The notes beneath the pieces are model-generated. The model had not been told where the DNA came from, ran no database searches, and saw nothing but the letters and a program-made list of their open reading frames with translations. Positions 63,195 to 64,000 of a DNA stretch of 64,000 bases are shown in pieces (position 1 is the first letter of the stretch; each line of letters opens with the position of its first letter). Source of the DNA: Cognatundibacterium rugosum (GTDB lineage Bacteria > Pseudomonadota > Gammaproteobacteria > Burkholderiales > Burkholderiaceae_D); contig NZ_JACOGG010000011.1 of the NCBI RefSeq assembly GCF_014284365.1, forward strand, positions 62,001 to 126,000, read 5' to 3'. Made by a program: the position numbers and the translations under genes.

Positions 63195-63797
63195 ATGGCG
63201 AAAATTATCGTCACCTTTAACGGGTTGATACAACAAGAAGTCAGCATCAGTAAGTCGCGTATTACGATAGGGCGCAGACCTGGCAATGACATCGTGATCG
63301 ATCATTTGACTGTGAGCGGGCAGCATGCCGCGATCGATACCACATCGAATGGCTCATTTATTCTCGATCTGGGTAGCACCAATGGCACCATGGTCAATAG
63401 TCAGCCTGTCAAAAAACATTTATTGCAACATGATGATGTGATTGACATCGGTAAATATAAGTTGCGTTTTCAGGTCAATAAACAAGAGCAGATCAGGACG
63501 CTGGACACAGCAACATTGACTCCGGCAGCGAAAACAGGCATCGCGAAAATTAAAGTCATGAACGGCGCGAATATCGGCAAAGAGCTGACGCTGACCAAAC
63601 CAGTGACGACGATAGGATCGCCAGCTGCACAGGTAATCGCGATCACAAAACAGGATGGCCGGTATACCCTGCGCTTTGTTGAGGGAAAAGAGATGCCTAA
63701 ATTAAATGGTCAACTTCTCAGCGATGCATCTCATACCTTGAATCACGCTGATATCATCGACTTGTTGGGCGTACACATGCAATTCAGTTTGTGCTGA
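63195..63797 (+). CDS. FHA domain protein with a second, degenerate FHA-like domain
   Basis: A 200-residue protein. The N-terminal FHA domain (residues ~5-95) has ITIGRRPGNDIVIDHLTVSGQHAAID and LGSTNGTMVNSQPV, with the Arg, Ser and Asn that bind phosphothreonine. The C-terminal part (~115-198) begins AKIKVMNGANIGKELTLTKPVTTIG and ends NHADIIDLLGVHMQFSLC. It looks like an FHA fold without the binding residues (no GR, no SxxH). No other domain or membrane helix is seen. It lies 32 bp after the PP2C gene and directly upstream of a sigma-54 promoter. Confidence 0.9.
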   Translation: MAKIIVTFNGLIQQEVSISKSRITIGRRPGNDIVIDHLTVSGQHAAIDTTSNGSFILDLGSTNGTMVNSQPVKKHLLQHDDVIDIGKYKLRFQVNKQEQIRTLDTATLTPAAKTGIAKIKVMNGANIGKELTLTKPVTTIGSPAAQVIAITKQDGRYTLRFVEGKEMPKLNGQLLSDASHTLNHADIIDLLGVHMQFSLC

Positions 63798-63822
63798 AAT
63801 AGAAAGTAGTCGTGTTTGCTAA

Positions 63823-63891
63823 TGTCAACGGAAATTTTTGACGAAAACTGGCAGTTAACTGACAAATTTTGTCTGGACTCAAAAAAATGTC
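63823..63891 (+). promoter_or_regulatory. palindromes and TGTC sites upstream of the sigma-54 promoter
   Basis: CAGTTAACTG (63852-63861) overlaps by one base the perfect palindrome GACAAA-T-TTTGTC (63861-63873). TGTC occurs at 63823-63826, 63870-63873 and 63888-63891. PilR, the sigma-54 activator of pilin genes, is known to bind sites containing TGTC well upstream of pilA. Confidence 0.45.
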
Positions 63892-63926
63892 AGCGTTTTG
63901 CGAGTAAGTTTGGTACATGGCTGAGC

Positions 63927-63942
63927 TGGCACACTGTTTGCT
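63927..63942 (+). promoter_or_regulatory. sigma-54 (-24/-12) promoter
   Basis: TGGCAC (63927-63932), then N5, then TTGCT (63938-63942). The GG and GC dinucleotides are 10 bp apart, as RpoN requires. The -12 element is 51 bp before the ATG at 63993. Confidence 0.88.
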
Positions 63943-63992
63943 GACTATACGATCAGGAATATTCCTGATTACCTCTCAACTGGAGATTAAGC

Positions 63993-64000
63993 ATGAAATC
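63993..64000 (+). CDS. start of a gene cut by the window edge, possibly type IV pilin
   Basis: ATG AAA TC is preceded by a GGAG ribosome site 7 bp upstream. Only two codons are visible, so nothing in the protein itself can be judged. The sigma-54 promoter with TGTC sites, and the location after sucCD, make a PilA-type major pilin a reasonable guess. Confidence 0.4.

Overview
This window is a continuous stretch of a proteobacterial chromosome. Gene content and order point to a betaproteobacterium of the order Burkholderiales, probably near the Oxalobacteraceae: AI-2E transporter-hda-HAD-pcnB-folK divergent from purM, recA-recX-DUF2889-sucCD, grpE-dnaK-dnaJ, and an Anbu-type proteasome operon. 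This placement is inferred from gene order and protein resemblance, not from a marker-gene tree. No rRNA, tRNA, CRISPR array, transposase or prophage gene was recognised. Most genes look like vertically inherited core or common accessory genes.

Layout. 1-3566: 3' end of an S9 peptidase gene and a B12-dependent ribonucleotide reductase (nrdJ), convergent on a shared terminator. 4018-16810 (all minus): an envelope polysaccharide block. It contains dTDP-rhamnose synthesis (rfbBACD), a rhamnosyltransferase-like GT2, an SDR epimerase/reductase, an initiating sugar-phosphate transferase, a CapD/WbpM-type 4,6-dehydratase, a phosphomanno/glucomutase, and LPS core genes waaC, a GT2 and waaA. 17097-21163 (plus): the heat-shock set grpE, dnaK, dnaJ with a clear sigma-32 promoter. 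21365-25723 (plus): a chalcone-isomerase-like exported protein, carbonic anhydrase, and a compact photolyase cassette (DUF2256, FeS-cluster photolyase/cryptochrome, Trp-rich TIGR02450-type protein, SDR). 25725-33956 (minus): a complete high-affinity potassium operon, including two tiny membrane-protein genes (kdpF and a 30-residue leader protein) and a KdpE-like box. 34195-40915 (minus): TorF-type porin, panB, DUF486 protein, folK, pcnB, HAD phosphatase, hda and an AI-2E family permease. 41070-44789 (plus): purM, an S41 protease lipoprotein with an overlapping small lipoprotein, and tag. 44813-49073 (minus): the Anbu / transglutaminase / alpha-E / circularly permuted ATP-grasp set. 49141-53671 (minus): a VC_2705-type sodium:solute symporter with its small subunit and a two-component system. 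53971-57315: a large secreted GH31 glycosidase. 57389-62100: recA with promoter and LexA box, recX, DUF2889, sucC, sucD. 62356-63797: a PP2C phosphatase and an FHA protein. 63927-64000: a textbook sigma-54 promoter and the first codons of a gene, probably a type IV pilin.

How the parts work together. The rfb block plus 4,6-dehydratase, reductase and initiating transferase suggests an O-unit begun with an N-acetylated 6-deoxyhexosamine and extended with rhamnose, delivered to a Kdo/heptose core made by waaA and waaC; flippase, polymerase and ligase genes are not here. The kdp operon is self-contained: pump, small subunits and KdpDE regulators. The symporter operon likewise carries its own two-component regulators. 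The most function-poor but coherent sets are the Anbu/ATP-grasp operon, the photolyase cassette, and the PP2C-FHA pair beside the sigma-54 promoter.
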